A DNA stretch of 64,000 bases from Prorocentrum cordatum. Lineage: Eukaryota > Sar > Dinophyceae > Prorocentrales > Prorocentraceae. The translations under genes were made by a program, and so were the position numbers. The stretch lies in NCBI GenBank assembly GCA_963575745.1, contig CAUYUJ010001425.1:232902-296901 (forward strand), given 5' to 3'. Below the pieces are notes generated by a model. The model saw nothing but the letters and a program-made list of their open reading frames with translations. It ran no database searches and was not told where the DNA came from. Below are positions 43,985-56,500 of the stretch, in pieces (within the stretch, counting starts at the first letter, position 1; each line of letters opens with the position of its first letter).

Positions 43985-44910
43985 TGAAATTGCGTGTACG
44001 ACGGTCCAAGATGCCTTCGAGACGGCTCACGAAGCCCCCCAAACGCCTCATGAGTGCTCCCAGATGGCTGCCGAGAAGGCCCCCCGAGGCAAACATCGGC
44101 CAATCCCTAGAGAAAACCAACATTTGTAGCATACCCGTCATCTGCGTCTTCTCAGCATACACAACGGCCCAAAGTGCTCGCAAGATGATCCCAAGACTGC
44201 CAACAGGGCCCCTAAGAGACCATATGGCCCAAGAGGGCCCCAAGACGGCCCCAGGGGCCATCTACGACGGACCCCAAGAGAGCCCTGACCGGCGCCAGAG
44301 GGGGAATACGAACTGGCATTTCGAGCCTTCCCGCTAAAGATGGTCCCAAGAGCCCCCAGAGGCCCCCAACCCACGAGGCCCCGACGAAACCCCCCGGATG
44401 CCTCCCAAGAGCCCCCAAGACACTAAGGAAAGACAGAATTCGACAGTTCCCAAAGTCTTCACGCACACGCACACACACACACACACACACACCGCGGCCC
44501 CACAAGCCTCGAATGTCTCCCTCAAGCTGGAGTCCAACCCGCGGAGAAGTCCTCGACGACGGCCGAGATGGCTCCGAGACGACTGCCGAGAAAGTCCCAA
44601 GACGTAAGAATCGTCCCAGCCCCTAGGAGAAGCACACATTTTGAGTAGATTCGCCTTCTTGGCCTTTACAGCGTCCATGACGGCTCAAGAGGTCCCCAAG
44701 ATGGCGGCCCAGGCAATCCCCGGCCCAGGCAGTCCCCAAGAGGGCTCCAAAACAACCAAAGAGGCACGCATTTGGTCAAAGAGAGCCCCAGCAGGGCCCA
44801 AAGAACGTCACTCGAACTAACCTTCCGAGCCCTCCGCCCCAAGAGGACCCCCACACCGCCAGCGACGCCCAAGAAACACCCCAGAAGCACAGAAACGCGC
44901 CCAGGACGCA
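43985..44910. repeat. Degenerate GGCCCCAAGA minisatellite, array 2
   Basis: CCCAAGANGGCC, GGCCCCCCGAGG and CCCCAAGA words recur through about 900 bases, interrupted by a (CA)n run at 44464-44492. Same word family as arrays at 38080-38590 and 47940-48185. Confidence 0.65.
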
Positions 44911-44914
44911 GACA

Positions 44915-47430
44915 TGAGGCCCCAAAAGGCCTCACGCGTCAATTCAATCCTTCTTCAAGGGGTCGGCGGAATGGCATAAGTCTCTCTAACATCATACACA
45001 TGTGTGGGATGCGACATAAGACATGCGATCATGTATGTATGAGCAGAGCGGACATGGAAATATAATCAGATATCGAAGACACCGCAGGTGGCCACTGCCT
45101 TGCGAACGTCTTCGACTGGGCAGGACACGCATACATTCTTGCCAGGTTCCACATTTTATCCCCAGTGATCAAGAGGAGGCGCACTTGACTGCGCGCGCCC
45201 GCCAGGATCCGCCCGCGTGCATCAACGCTGAGGCACTACGATCCGATGTCGTCTTGCCTGACTCTGCCCCACTCGCCTCGCCATTGACATGTAGCCCTCT
45301 TGACCCGTACCTCTGCTGTGCGCGGTGCGCCCTGTGCTCTGAACCCCTTGCAGTGAAAGCATTCATGGTCGCACATGTACACATTGACTTGGAGGCGGCT
45401 GGGGGGTTGAACTGGCTGGGACCCAGAAACTCTGCCAGTAGGGGGGATGAAGCCAAATCCACCTAGAATCGGTCTCCGGACCCGTCCATCTGGCGCAATC
45501 TTTCACACGGGATACGTTTCTGACGGTCCCGGGGCCCAAAGACGGCCCCGGGCGGCCGAACAAGGCAAAAGACCGACTCGAGCCCAGAACCTCGAGCCCG
45601 CCCGCCCCTGCTCGCGGGAACCAATGCTGGGCCACCTTAAGACCCCCAGCCAGCTCCAAGCATCAACTGCACCTGTGTGCAACCCTGTCCTCGTCTGCCT
45701 GTCCCTCTGTTCCTCAGCCTGCTTACACGATTTCCTCATCACCGGCAGCACAGCCAGAGCGGCAGGGTGCCTCCTTCCCGAACAGGGGCCGCGGAGCTCT
45801 CCCAGCCCTTGGCGCCCTCGCCCTGGCGCACTCCGTCCTGTGCGCTGGCGGGGCGGAGCAGTGGAGGTCAGCAGGAGTGGCAGGAGTGGGGATGCGAGGG
45901 CAGAGGGAGGGGGGGAGGAGAATCCCACCACCAGCCCTTTAGGGCGTGAGTGGTTTCGGGGTTTTCCCTTTCGAGGAGGGGTTTACCCCTCTCCTCTACC
46001 CCCTGGCCCTCGACCTGAAGGGGAGGGTTCGCGGGTAGTGAGAGCGACCTAGATGGCCTCATCGAGGAACCCAAAATCATGAATTTTGGAGAGGGGAGAA
46101 TATCAAGACAGTCGGCGGCACGCCGAGGGAGGAAGTGAGAGGGGGCAAGCATTCTCAGAGGGCGGCGGGGCTACTCAAAAATCCCCCAGCCTTCTAAGAA
46201 GCCGTCTGTGTCTTCGGAGCGGGCTTAACTAACTGGTCAGAAAGCCAGAGGCCTTCCGAACCTTATGAGACGTCCCGTCCCCTCTCAATTCCCCCCTGGT
46301 CGCGCCGCCGGGATAGGGGAGTGACAGATGGGGAGAACTAATAGGGAAACGTCCAAAGGAGCAGAGCAGTTCGGGAACGGCGTCGGGTGGGGGGGGTGGG
46401 GGGAAGGCAAGCGTGCCTTGAAATGGGGCATGAAAGAAAACGAAGCAGGCTCGACGCTGCCTACCCGTCAACACGCCTCAGAAGACGTCGGTCGCGATGC
46501 TCCGCTGAACCGATCGAACCCCCGTCGAAGCGACTTCGTAGGCCCCTGCAGAAGAGGTCTGACGGAAGCGCTCCAAGACACCGTCCTGTCAGCCAGATCT
46601 AAAGCTATGATTATGGAACAGTACGTATGCTGAATTGAGCATAGACTTCTGAACGTATGATGGCTGTTGCCACGGCGAGCTACGAGGCTCCTTTCCGCCA
46701 CACCCAGCACACAGGGCTGGTGCACTGGATTGAAAGAAGACCCTCGCAGGATCGCAGCGTCGAAAACTTGAGCAGACGAGTTCCGAAACCAAACGGGGCC
46801 GACCAGACCGTGGACCCAGCGACAGATCTTATACGATTGGCTCTGGATACGTTCCAAGAGCTACAGAATCCCACCAGCCCTCTGGGCGTAGGTGGTCTAG
46901 GGCGGCTCTTCCAACCCCCTTCTTCCCCTTCGGGGAGGGAGTTATCATTGTTCCTTGTCAATGTACACCCCCTCCCCGAGGCGACCCTGGGCCATGCCGA
47001 CACCATGCCGACACCATGCCGACCCGCCCCCCGTCAACAAACAATACAAACCGCACTTTGCTTCCCCATTTGGAGCATGCGCGGCCAACCCGATGCGGCC
47101 CCCCACCATCCCCGTCAACAAACAATGCGAAGTACCCTTTGGGGCAAAAAGTCTCGAGTAATGTTCGTGAGGCCTGCGAGCACTTTGTTGTTTTTGGCAC
47201 GGGCGGCGGGGAGCGCAGGGCGATCATCCCTGACAGAAAACTATACAACATGCACCTCACCATTAAAGCTTGATCATGCGCGGCCATCCCGCGATCACTG
47301 TCAAGTGGTTTTTGACAGGGACGGCGGGGGTGGAGGCGCGTGGCCTGCTGTGCGCAGGCCCACCAGGCACAATGATGGGCATCGGCTTTCGACAAGGATG
47401 GCGAGGGTCGATGTTTCCCGATGTGTGCTG
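44915..47430. other. No recognised gene
   Basis: Overlapping frames (45023-45466 plus, 45447-46052 plus, 46657-47664 plus, 46958-47638 minus). One plus frame has a Cys cluster, LCCARCALCSEP, without a zinc-finger spacing I recognise. CCCCGTCAACAAACAAT occurs twice at 47030-47130. Confidence 0.35.
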
Positions 47431-47439
47431 TCACGTGCG

Positions 47440-47645
47440 CAGGCGCACCTGACGCACTCTGCACGTGTCCCGACCGCGGCGCACCTGGCGCGGCTGGAGT
47501 GTGCGGCACACCTGGCGCACTCGGAACACGCGGCGCATCTGGCGCACCACGCGTGCCTGGCACGCTCGGGCCCCAAGGGTGCCTGGCGCGCGTGGCGCCC
47601 CTGGCACGAGTGGCGCACCTCGCCCAAGCGTCGCGCACCTGGGAT
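47440..47645. repeat. Degenerate CTGGCGCAC repeat
   Basis: CACCTGGCGCACTCGG-type units recur at 15-24 base spacing for about 200 bases. Frames in Ala/Arg/His are products. Confidence 0.7.
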
Positions 47646-47939
47646 CGGCTCTGGTTCCCAATAGCTGCCCATCCAAAGACAACCGCTGAGCATGCTCAGG
47701 CTCGGGTGCTACTCATGTGTAAGGACGGCGGGTGGGAGTGAGCTAGACGGCTGGCGGGCGGGTGGGTAGCTTGACCCCTCCCCCTACCCCCTCCCCTGGG
47801 TCTGGACGGGGCCGGTCGCGAGCGGTCAAGGCGTCCAAAACGGCCTCGGCGAGGAAGCCAAAATCATTGCTATTACTAGGGTTTGGGCTCCATGTTGGCC
47901 TCTTGGGGGTGGGGGGGCGCTAATTGACCTCCCCTGTTC

Positions 47940-48185
47940 TTTGATCGATTTCCTCCAAGATGGCCCCGAAAAGCGCCCAGGAGGCCCCAAGAGGTCCCAA
48001 GATGGCCCCAACATGGCCCCAAGATGCCTCCAAGAGGCCCCCAAGCGGCCCCAAGAGGCCCCCCCGAGGCACCCAAGACGCCCAAGAGCCCCGTGGGGCC
48101 CCCAAGAAACCCCCAGGACGTCCCACGAGGCCACCGAGAAGCGCCCAAGAGATACCCCAAGAGGCTCCGATAAGCATCCAAAACT
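47940..48185. repeat. Degenerate GGCCCCAAGA minisatellite, array 3
   Basis: CCCCAAGATGGCCCC and CCAAGAGGCCCCC units fill about 240 bases, directly followed by CTC and ATC triplets. Confidence 0.75.
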
Positions 48186-48199
48186 TCTGGCCGTTTTGA

Positions 48200-48400
48200 T
48201 TGCCCTCCTCCTCCTCCTCCTCCTCCTCCTGTTCCCCCTTCCTCCTCCTACTCCTCCTTTTCCTCCTCTTTTTCCTCCTCATCCTCCTCGTCCTCCTCCT
48301 CCTCCTCCACCTCCCCATCCTCATCAGCATCATCAGCATCACCATCACCACCATCATCATCATCATCAGCATCATCATATTCGCCCTCATCATCATCATG

Positions 48401-48483
<83 letters not shown>

Positions 48484-48605
48484 CATCATCGCCATCATCA
48501 GCACAACATCATCATCATGATCATCATCAACACCACCATCATCATTCCCAGCATCATCACCATCATCATCACCATCATCATCATCATCCTATTGATCCTC
48601 CTTTT
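48200..48605. repeat. (CTC)n then (ATC)n microsatellites
   Basis: 48200-48320 is CTC-rich and 48320-48600 is ATC-rich, with an uninterrupted ATC run of roughly 30 units around 48385-48480. Confidence 0.92.
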
Positions 48606-48699
48606 TCCCCACTCCCGCATCCATCCATCCAGCCTCCTCCTCATCCGTCCTTCGCACGGATCGGCCGCCCCCCTCTTTGCTCCCGCACTTCCGTAATCA

Positions 48700-50165
48700 C
48701 CGCAGCTCGCCAGGACATCGTGTCTGGATTGGCTGGTGGGGGTACTGTTTGGTTCGCAGGCGCACGAAGCAGGTCGGACGCCGAGCAAGCTAGGGCGGGC
48801 CGCGTTCCGTAGCGAAGGGAAAAAACAGAGGCGAGCAGCGTGTGGCTCAGAGCGAGACGGGGCTCAACGCGGCCAAGATGGCGCGGAAGGCACTACAAAG
48901 TGGCATCGGGATCGCGCCCACAGAGGCGTCGATAAGGACGCAGGTGTTCCCCAAGGTAAGCAAGTCGACGCAGGTCAGTGGAAGGCGACCCCACTGCGAC
49001 CACGGAGAGAACGTCACTTACCCAGAACGGCGGTGTCAAACAGGGCGAGAGAGACCGTCGTTCAAGTCCCCAGGTATGCATGTCGAACCCGACGTCCATG
49101 AACCCTTCGGCCAGACAGACATGGAGAAGCGACCAGGCACCCCGCAAGAGCAGCGCAAACGACACCGAGGGACCAGCGCGCACAACGCGAGGAGGTCGCG
49201 CCAAGCGGACGCCGAGGAGACAGGCGGCCTCCAGTTCCCCAGGTAGTAGAACGCGATGTCGCAAGCGCGGTGGAGATGCGCTGTTCGAGGAAGCGGGCCG
49301 CTCCGCGCCCTCCAGCGGGCGGGACAAAGGCACCTCAAGCGGGGGGGGCGGGGGCAGGGGCGGGGCGGGGGGGCAGGCAGAGCCAGGCAGACTGACTGCG
49401 CGACCCTCCAGGGAGAGGGGCCACGTCTCGACGGCAAGGAGCGGCAGAGCGACCAAGGGCAGCTCATGTCGGGCTGCCCGCGGGGCGGCTGAACGCTGCG
49501 AAACAAATCCGCCAGGCGGTTCACCGCCGAACAAGCAGAGGGGCCGGCAGCTGATCGCCGCAGATACTTCGAAGACCTCGGCAGCGGCAGATCCAAGGCG
49601 ACGCCGCCACCAAGGGCAAGCAACGAGGAAGCGGTTGCAGGAAGACCCGAGGACAGGATGCAGCGGCAGGGGGCCCTGCCTGCTCAGGGGGGGCGCTCGA
49701 CGACGTCGCTGCCGAACAACTCGGCAGCTGTAGCGGCGGGGACGGCAGCCTGAGCCACTGGTCGCCCGATGGCCAACTGTCGCTGCATCCAACGGCCCCC
49801 GCTGCACCCCCACCGAGACGCGCTGCGCCGCTGCGCTGGAGCAGCGGCCGGAGCGGCAGCCCGGGGCGCTGCAACTGATCGCCCACCGCTGCGCCCGTCG
49901 GCCACCGCCCCCCCCGCCGCGGCGCACCGCGCAAGCTGCGCTGTCGCTGCTGCGTCGGGGCCAGCCCCGCCACGACGCGTCGGCGCCCGCGCGAGACAAC
50001 GCGGAGCCCAGCCGCAGCCTCCACGCGACGACGAGAGATTACGCAGCGGCATCCCGCGCCCGAGAGCGCGGCCGCGCCAGCGTTGGCCACTCGCTGCCGG
50101 ACCCTCACCGCCAACGCCGTCGGCGCTTGAAGGCGGGGGCCGCGCGGGCGGCACGGCGTCCACGG
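48700..50165. other. No recognised gene; GC-rich frames on both strands
   Basis: The longest frames are 48893-49999 minus (368 codons) and 48978-49733 plus (251 codons), which overlap. The plus stretch 48842-49246 (MARKALQSGIGIAPTEASIR at its middle) has the more natural composition. I cannot assign a function. Possibly the eroded 5' portion of the LINE relic further downstream. Confidence 0.3.
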
Positions 50166-50175
50166 AGTGGCCTCC

Positions 50176-50525
50176 GGACGCCCGCGGGATCTCTATAGGG
50201 GTCGGATCGTCTAGGAGTCCCATATGTATCCGATGGGGTCTCTCTAGGGACCCTATAGGGATCCTAGCGGGATACTAGTAAGGACCTTACAGGCCCTACA
50301 TGATCTCTATGGGGTCTCCATAGGGGTCCTGTAGCGTCTCTATAGGGACCCTGTAGGGATCCTAGCGGGATCCGATAGGAACTTAACCGCCCCTGCGTGA
50401 TCTCTATGCGGTTTTCATCGGGATCCTATAGGGCCCATGGAGACCCGAAACGAATCCTACAGGGATCTTATAGACCCTGCATGGTCTCAACCGGGTCTCT
50501 ATGGGGGAATCCTGTAGGCCCAGTC
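50176..50525. repeat. Palindrome-rich CTATAGGGATCCTA array, period about 98 bp
   Basis: Words CTCTATAGGGACCCTATAGG, GGGATCCTAGCGGGAT and GATCTCTATGGGGTCTCCAT recur. ATCCTAGCGGGAT appears at about 50261 and 50359, a 98-base step, with a weaker third unit from about 50456. Nearly every word is self-complementary (GGGATCC, TATA, GGGACCC). It is AT-richer than its flanks. Confidence 0.75.
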
Positions 50526-50589
50526 TCCCCAAGGTTAGCGGCTGATCGCCGCAATCACATCGAAAATGGGCAAGGGGAAGGCGGCGCGC

Positions 50590-51050
50590 CGCCGGATTGA
50601 CCCGGCCCGAAGGAGCGCAAACTAATGGGGTCGAGGGCTCTGGTCGCGCAGCTTCCTGGCGCGCGGCTCTCGATCGTTCCGTCAGGGTGGCCGCGGCCTC
50701 CGTCGTCGAGCGTCTGCGATCGCCATGCGACGGCGGATCCGCCGCCTCCCCAAGGTGGCCGCGATCAACGCGATCGCCCCCCCTCCATGTCGCCCTCGCA
50801 CGACCTCGCAGCGCAGGGCAGCGCGCGCCGCGAGCGAGGCGACCCGCGCCAGCGCGGCCAGGGCCGGCCGCGACGGCGGCGGCCGAGGCGCGGGCGCCGG
50901 CCGCGGCGGCCGCAACGGCAGCAGCGGCAGCGGGGCCTCCTCCATCGGCACGCGAAGTCGGCCAATGGGCCCCCGCCCGCGCCCGCCCCTGGCGACGGCT
51001 CCAGCGCGAGCCCCGGGCGCAAGGCTGGAGCCGAACCAAGCGGAACAGGG
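50590..51050. other. GC-rich stretch, no recognised gene
   Basis: Overlapping Arg/Ala frames on both strands; no motif. Confidence 0.4.
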
Positions 51051-51059
51051 CGGCCCCCG

Positions 51060-51570
51060 AAGCTAGCTGCGCCCAGCGCTTGCGGCGCCCGCGGCGCCCG
51101 CGGCGCCCACGGCGCCCGCGGCGCCCGCGGCGCTGGCGGCGCTGGCGGCGCTAGCGGCGCACGCTGCGGCCGCGGCGCCCGCAGCGCCTGCGGCGCTGAC
51201 GGCGCCCGCGACGATCGCCGCGCCCGCGGTGCCCGCGACGCCCGCGGCGGCTGCAGCGCCCGCGGTGACCGCGGCGCACGTGGCGCCCACCGCCCCTGCG
51301 GCGCCGGCGGCACCTGCGGCGCGCGCGGCGCCCGCGGCACCCGCGAGGCCCGCAGCGCCCGCGGCGCCCGCGGCCCGGAGCGCCCGAGGCACCAGCCGCG
51401 CCCGAGGCGCAGGCGACGCGCGCGGCGCCAGCCACGCCCGAGGCGCAGGCGGCGCGCGCGGCGTCAGCAGCACCGCGCCCGCCGCACCCGCGGCGGCCGC
51501 AGCGCCAGCAGGGGCTGCGGCGCGGGCAGCCCAGGCAGCCGCCCGCTGGCGCCGTCGGCGCGCCGCCTCC
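51060..51570. repeat. 9-bp GGCGCCCGC repeat array
   Basis: GGCGCCCGC and variants (GGCGCTGGC, AGCGCCCGC, GGCGCACGC) recur in a 9-base rhythm for about 500 bases. This keeps all frames open, giving Gly-Ala-Arg, Pro-Ala-Ala or Ala-rich translations. No collagen-like gene is implied. Confidence 0.85.
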
Positions 51571-51574
51571 GCCG

Positions 51575-52290
51575 GCGACTCCATCGCCCGCGGGGGCGGG
51601 CGCCAGGACAGGGGCCCGCCCCGGCGCCCGCCAGGCCGGCGAGGTCGGGGCCGACCCCGGCCCCAGGACGCCCAAGCCGACTCGGCCCCCCTCGAGCCAG
51701 AGCGGCTTGAGCCGGAGGGGCTTGAGCCAAGGCCACGGACGGCTGGCGGGGATGCGCGAAGCGTCTCGAAATCCCCGCTTCTAGACCGCATGCGCAAGAA
51801 TACGAAATGTCAGGAATCCAGGAGCGCACCGTTATCTCGGCTTCGCGCTCATCCGAGCTCCGTTTCGCAACCCGCGCGCCACGGGCGCTTTCTCGACCCA
51901 GTGGGGCGGTGGGAGGGCCGCGCAGGCGGCCGCGCGGCTGCTGCCCCCCTGAAGAAGAGGAAGAAGAAGAAGAATAATAAGGATAATATGACTCAGAAGA
52001 GAAAGAAAATAAACATATAGTCGTCTCACTGATAATAATACTGATTATAATAACTGGCGAAGAGAAAGAAGACGAATAAGAACAACACTAAGAAGCGACA
52101 TGCACAGAAACGCCCGGAGCTACGCGCCGACGTCTGGGATCAATGCAAGGCGCCCCCTGCGCCAGGGGGCGGCGGGCCCAGCGCCGATCCGAAAAAATCT
52201 TCCGCGGCAACTCACGGGGGCCTCCCACGCCATCTTGCAGGCTCTTGCGAATCGACGCAAGCCGACGCGAATCGACGCTGCTCGACGCGA
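51575..52290. other. No recognised gene
   Basis: Ends in an A-rich patch (51950-52090) with AAGAAGAAGAATAATAAGG. No gene motif. Confidence 0.4.
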
Positions 52291-52309
52291 AACCAACGCA
52301 AAGTCGACG

Positions 52310-52535
52310 CTAGTCACCACGACAGTCACGACTACGACCGCAACCAGCAGCACCAAACCGTCGAGCACGACGGTGGGCACTACGAACGAGAGCAGCACCA
52401 CGAGGGCCACGACTACGACCGCTTCTAACAGCACCACTCTGTCTAGCACGACGGCGGGCAGTGCGAGTGAGAGCAAGGACGCGAGTCACGACGGCGGGCG
52501 CTACGAAGGAGGGCAGCACCACGGGAGTTACGACT
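52310..52535 (+). repeat. About 80-bp in-frame repeat, Thr/Ser-rich if translated
   Basis: CACGACTACGACCGC starts at 52327 and 52408 (81 apart) and a variant CACGACGGCGGGCG at 52487 (79 apart). In the plus frame 52100-53011 the unit encodes Thr/Ser-rich segments such as TTTATSSTKPSSTTVG. The opposite strand is open too, so coding status is unproven. Confidence 0.6.
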
Positions 52536-52539
52536 TCGT

Positions 52540-53540
52540 TGAAGAGGGCCCATCAGGAGCAGACCAAGGCCGTCGCAGTGGAGAGCCCTGGCGCACCAGA
52601 CGGGCCCCAGGTCTTCCTGGCAGAGCTGTCTACATCTCCCGCGCGCTGTCGTGCGCAGCTCAGGCCGCGGGAGCAATGGGCGCGACCTCGACCCCGGGCT
52701 GCGTGCCCGAGCAACGCGCCCCATGGCCGCGAGCACCGGCGGGCGTCAGCAGGGCTTTGGAATGCATCCACGGGGCCCTCACCGCCGCGCCTTCAGCGCT
52801 GGTGACGTTCGCCGGCTGGGCCCCGAGCATCGCGGGAGGCGTCTCTGCGCGGCCCTGGCCCGGAACCTCGTTGGCCCATTCGCCCACGGGGCCAGCGCAC
52901 CCCGCCATGGAGACCACAGCGGCGCGCCAGAGCGCCACACCTCTGGAGCTCTCGTGCTACGGAGCCAACGCCCATGGCGGGCTCGGGCAGATCGCCGCGG
53001 CTTGCACCTAAGCGAGGGCCCTGGGGTCGGGCCACGTCGACCGCCCATTGCGTCGTGCCCTCGCGCTGGGGGCCACGCGGAGCTTAAGCCTAGCAGCATG
53101 CGCGCCCTTGACGGCGGCCCCGGCGCATGGGCGCTGCGCGCTGACGACCTGGGCGGCGATCTCATCCGCATTCCCTGCCGCCGCCCAGCGCCCAGACCAG
53201 CTGCCGGAGCAGGGCGGCCCGCCGCCGCCGCCAGACCCGCGCCCGCAGCCCCGACCGTCGAGAGGAGGGGGCTGGGACTCCATGGCGACGGCGCGGGCGG
53301 CGGACGCCATGTCTTCCAGCCGGGCCCCCCTCTGCCGGGCGAGCCTGCGCCGAGGCCTCGCTGACGCGCGCGAGCTCCGAGCCTGCAGCCCAGCCCTGGC
53401 TAACCCTCAGCACTTCCACTTGCGGCGCATAGGAGGGGGCTCGGGGCCACGCGAGAGGACGCAACGCACGGCGGCGTCGACGCCCGCCCAGCAGGGCGAG
53501 GCGCGGGACTGCTGCGACCAGCCCGGAAGGCCGCCCAGAA
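52540..53540. other. Possible 5' portion of the LINE relic; no clear domain
   Basis: Several overlapping plus frames (52461-52805, 52651-53364, 53048-53707). A LINE 5' region would lie here, but I could not identify an endonuclease motif, so I make no gene call. Confidence 0.3.
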
Positions 53541-53544
53541 CGGA

Positions 53545-56500
53545 ATGCTCGAGGGTCGTTCGTCGCGCAAAGAGGGCCAGAGTGGAACCTGGGCAACAGG
53601 CCCAGGCGGCTACGCGGCGAGCCCCGCACACGGGCCCGGACGACGGCGCCCCGGAGGGCCGCCAGAGGAGCGGGAAGAGGTCGACCGCCAACGGACCCAG
53701 AACTTGACCTGGCGGGGCAACGCGTCCTACGATGCCTCGGAGGACTTCGCGCCGACGGTCACAGATGTGCCCCGGCGGGCGGCGGGGGCCCCAGCCCAGC
53801 TCCGGGGCCAAGTGGCCGCGGCGCTTCTCGAAGCCCTCGAGCACGGGGGCGCCCAAGCCCAACAACAGGTGGACAAGTTGCTCACCTTCTTCGGCGGAGC
53901 GGTCTTGTTCGAGCCATCGGAACAGCGCGGCGGCCAGAAGGCGGAACGCCGAGGGGCTGGCCAGCACCCTTGCCCGCTGGATCAGGATGGCGTAGGCGGG
54001 CGACCGGCGGGGGCTCGCCAGCCGCAACGGGCGGGGCACCGTCGCAAGCGCGACGGCCGCCCAGGCCAACTTCCGCCGCGAAAGCCGTGGAAAAGCTCGC
54101 GGGGGAGCATTTGATTAGCAAAGCCACGGCTCGCGCAAGCAGCCCGGCCACGCTGGCCACGGGGGCGGGGGCCCAGGCAGAGCTCCAGCAGCTCTTCCCC
54201 GCCGCGGGCGCACCGGCTGACCATGGCGCTGCCCCAGACCTCCCAGACCAAGCCACAGTGAACGACCTGGTAGCCGCAGCGAAAAAGAGCTCGGCCAAGA
54301 GCCCGCGGCGGTCGGGGCCAGGCCCGAACGGCGGCAGATCCGAGCGCTGGCGCGCCCTCCTCGCACACAGCGCGGGGCTCGACGCAGCTGCCAAAATCGC
54401 GGCGTTTTGTTCTTCTGCGCGGGGGCCCGAACGCAGAGGCCACCATGGCCAACCTCGGACCTCTACGCCACTGCTGGCTGGGGGGGCCACCGCGCACCTC
54501 TACTGGGACGACGCTGGCGACGCGGCACGGCCGGCCACGGCTACCACAGGCGTGGACCAAGACCGCGCGCTCTCGCCGGCTTTCCATGCGACTGCAGCGG
54601 CAGACAGTCTGGCCCAGGTCCCCCAAGGGCCCCAGCAGCTCTCGCCCGCCTGCAGACTGTCTTCCTACCTGGGCGACTTCATGGTTTTCGCACCCACGGA
54701 ACACGCAGCAGGAGCGATGCGACTCGTGGTGGACTCTCTGACCAAACACGGCTTGGCGGTCAAATAAAGCAAAACCCACGCGCGGTCACAGGACCGAGAG
54801 AGCGACCTCCCAGAAGCTATCCGCGCGCTCAAGGTCGACGCGATAAAAAGTTTGGGCAATGCAGCGCCATGGTTAGACCAGCAGGAAAACAGGTAGTGCA
54901 CGCAGGAGCAGGACGGAGCGGCGGCAGCGCCGCGGGCGTAGACCTTCACTCGGCGCCTCCGAGAACTCCGAGGAACCCGACTTTCCGCAGAGGCATACCT
55001 CACTCCGACGCGGTGGTGTTCTTGGCCCTCGAACACCTACGTCGCAGGAGCCAACTGGACGAGCTCCGGAAGCTACAAGCCACCATGCGCCTCGCCGACG
55101 GAGGGCGCGCCATCCCGTCCGCCGCCTAGACAGCGCCAGCAGCCTACGCCGCGTGCTGGGCACTCTGCCTGCACGACGTGGTCATGTGCCTGGACGAGAG
55201 CACGCTGGAGGGGTTCCGGACGGGCGCGCCAGCTCAACGAGATGGGCTCGCAGCAGCACAAAAGGACGAGGGCAAACGCGGCCGCCACCTCCCAGGGAGA
55301 GCCCCAGGAAGGCCTCGATCGAGCCCCAGTGGTTTTCCAGACCGAGGGGCGGCCGTCCGACGAGGCAGCGAGCTTCGTTCGGAGCCGCGGCGCCTCTCGC
55401 AATGACGCCGACCGCTCGGAGCTCTTGAGTCGGATCAGGCGGGACATCTCACGCACCCTCCAACACGGGAGCGCGGAGATGATCCTGAGCGCCATGGGGC
55501 GGTGAGGGGCAGCTGGCTGCTTCCGCGGCCCCCGCCACCAGCGGCCCCGGCACGACCGCCACCATCCCCTCTGCCGCTATGACCGCCACCTGCACCAAGT
55601 TCTTGGCGCGCTGGCATTGCCCGCACTTCCATATTGCTTCGCCAGCTCCTTTGTCCCGTAACCTTCGTTGCCGCGGCCCTTGGGGTTCCCCTTGCACCGC
55701 CAGCTTGCGCACCACAGACCGTCGTTGCGCTGGCTGACCCGACGAGCCCATGGCGGCGCGGCCAGGGCCATCGGCGAGGACTGCTGGCGGCAAGAGATTG
55801 CTCACAGGCGCCACCTGCGCGCGGCAGGCTGAAAGATGCGCGGGCGCCACCTGCAAACGGTAGACTGGAAGACGAAGCCAAGGCTTGGTCGCGCAGCGCC
55901 GCACTGAAGCTCGCACGACCACGCTCAGAACAATCTGAGCCAGAACGGCTAGCCCGCCGGGTCGCCGACCTCGCGGCAGGCGAGGGCCCGACCGCGGCGG
56001 TCGCCTCGCGCTCGGCAGGAGGGACCGGGGCGAGCGGCTGGCTGCAGGCCCCCGCGCGAGCGGGCCACCGCCTCAGCAACGCGCAGTTCGGCATCGCAGT
56101 TCGGCATCGCAGTGGCGGGGTCTGCGGCGCGCCACTCGACCCGCAGGGCAGGCGCGCGCGGGGCTGCGCGGTCGGCGGCTGTCTCGTCCGCTGGCACGAC
56201 GCGGTTTGCGCAGTGCTCGCGGAATGGCGCGAGGCGCAGGGCTGATCCGCGCGCCGCGATGCGCTGCTCCCGCACGCCTCGCTGCAGAACCCTGAGGCGC
56301 GCATCGACCTGGTAAACCACGCGCCAGGCGCCGGTGAACCGCTCTTGGTCGACCTCGCGGTCGCCGCGCCCTGGCGCTCGGGGCTGCGGGGGGGGCGAGG
56401 CTGCAGCGGCTGCAGCAGAGCGGAGGAAGCGAGCCCGCTTTCCGCTTGTGCCTGCGCTGCCTTTCGCGGTGGAGGACCGCGGGCGGCTGGGCGAGAAAGC

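Noticed and set aside
50625-51797. Collagen-like Gly-Ala-Arg protein
   Set aside because: A 9-bp GGCGCCCGC repeat keeps all six frames open. There is no Gly-X-Y proline pattern or signal peptide, and no single frame is favoured.
52310-52535. Mucin-like Thr/Ser repeat protein
   Set aside because: The unit is in frame but only about 2.7 copies long, the opposite strand is also open, and no signal peptide or continuing domain is present.
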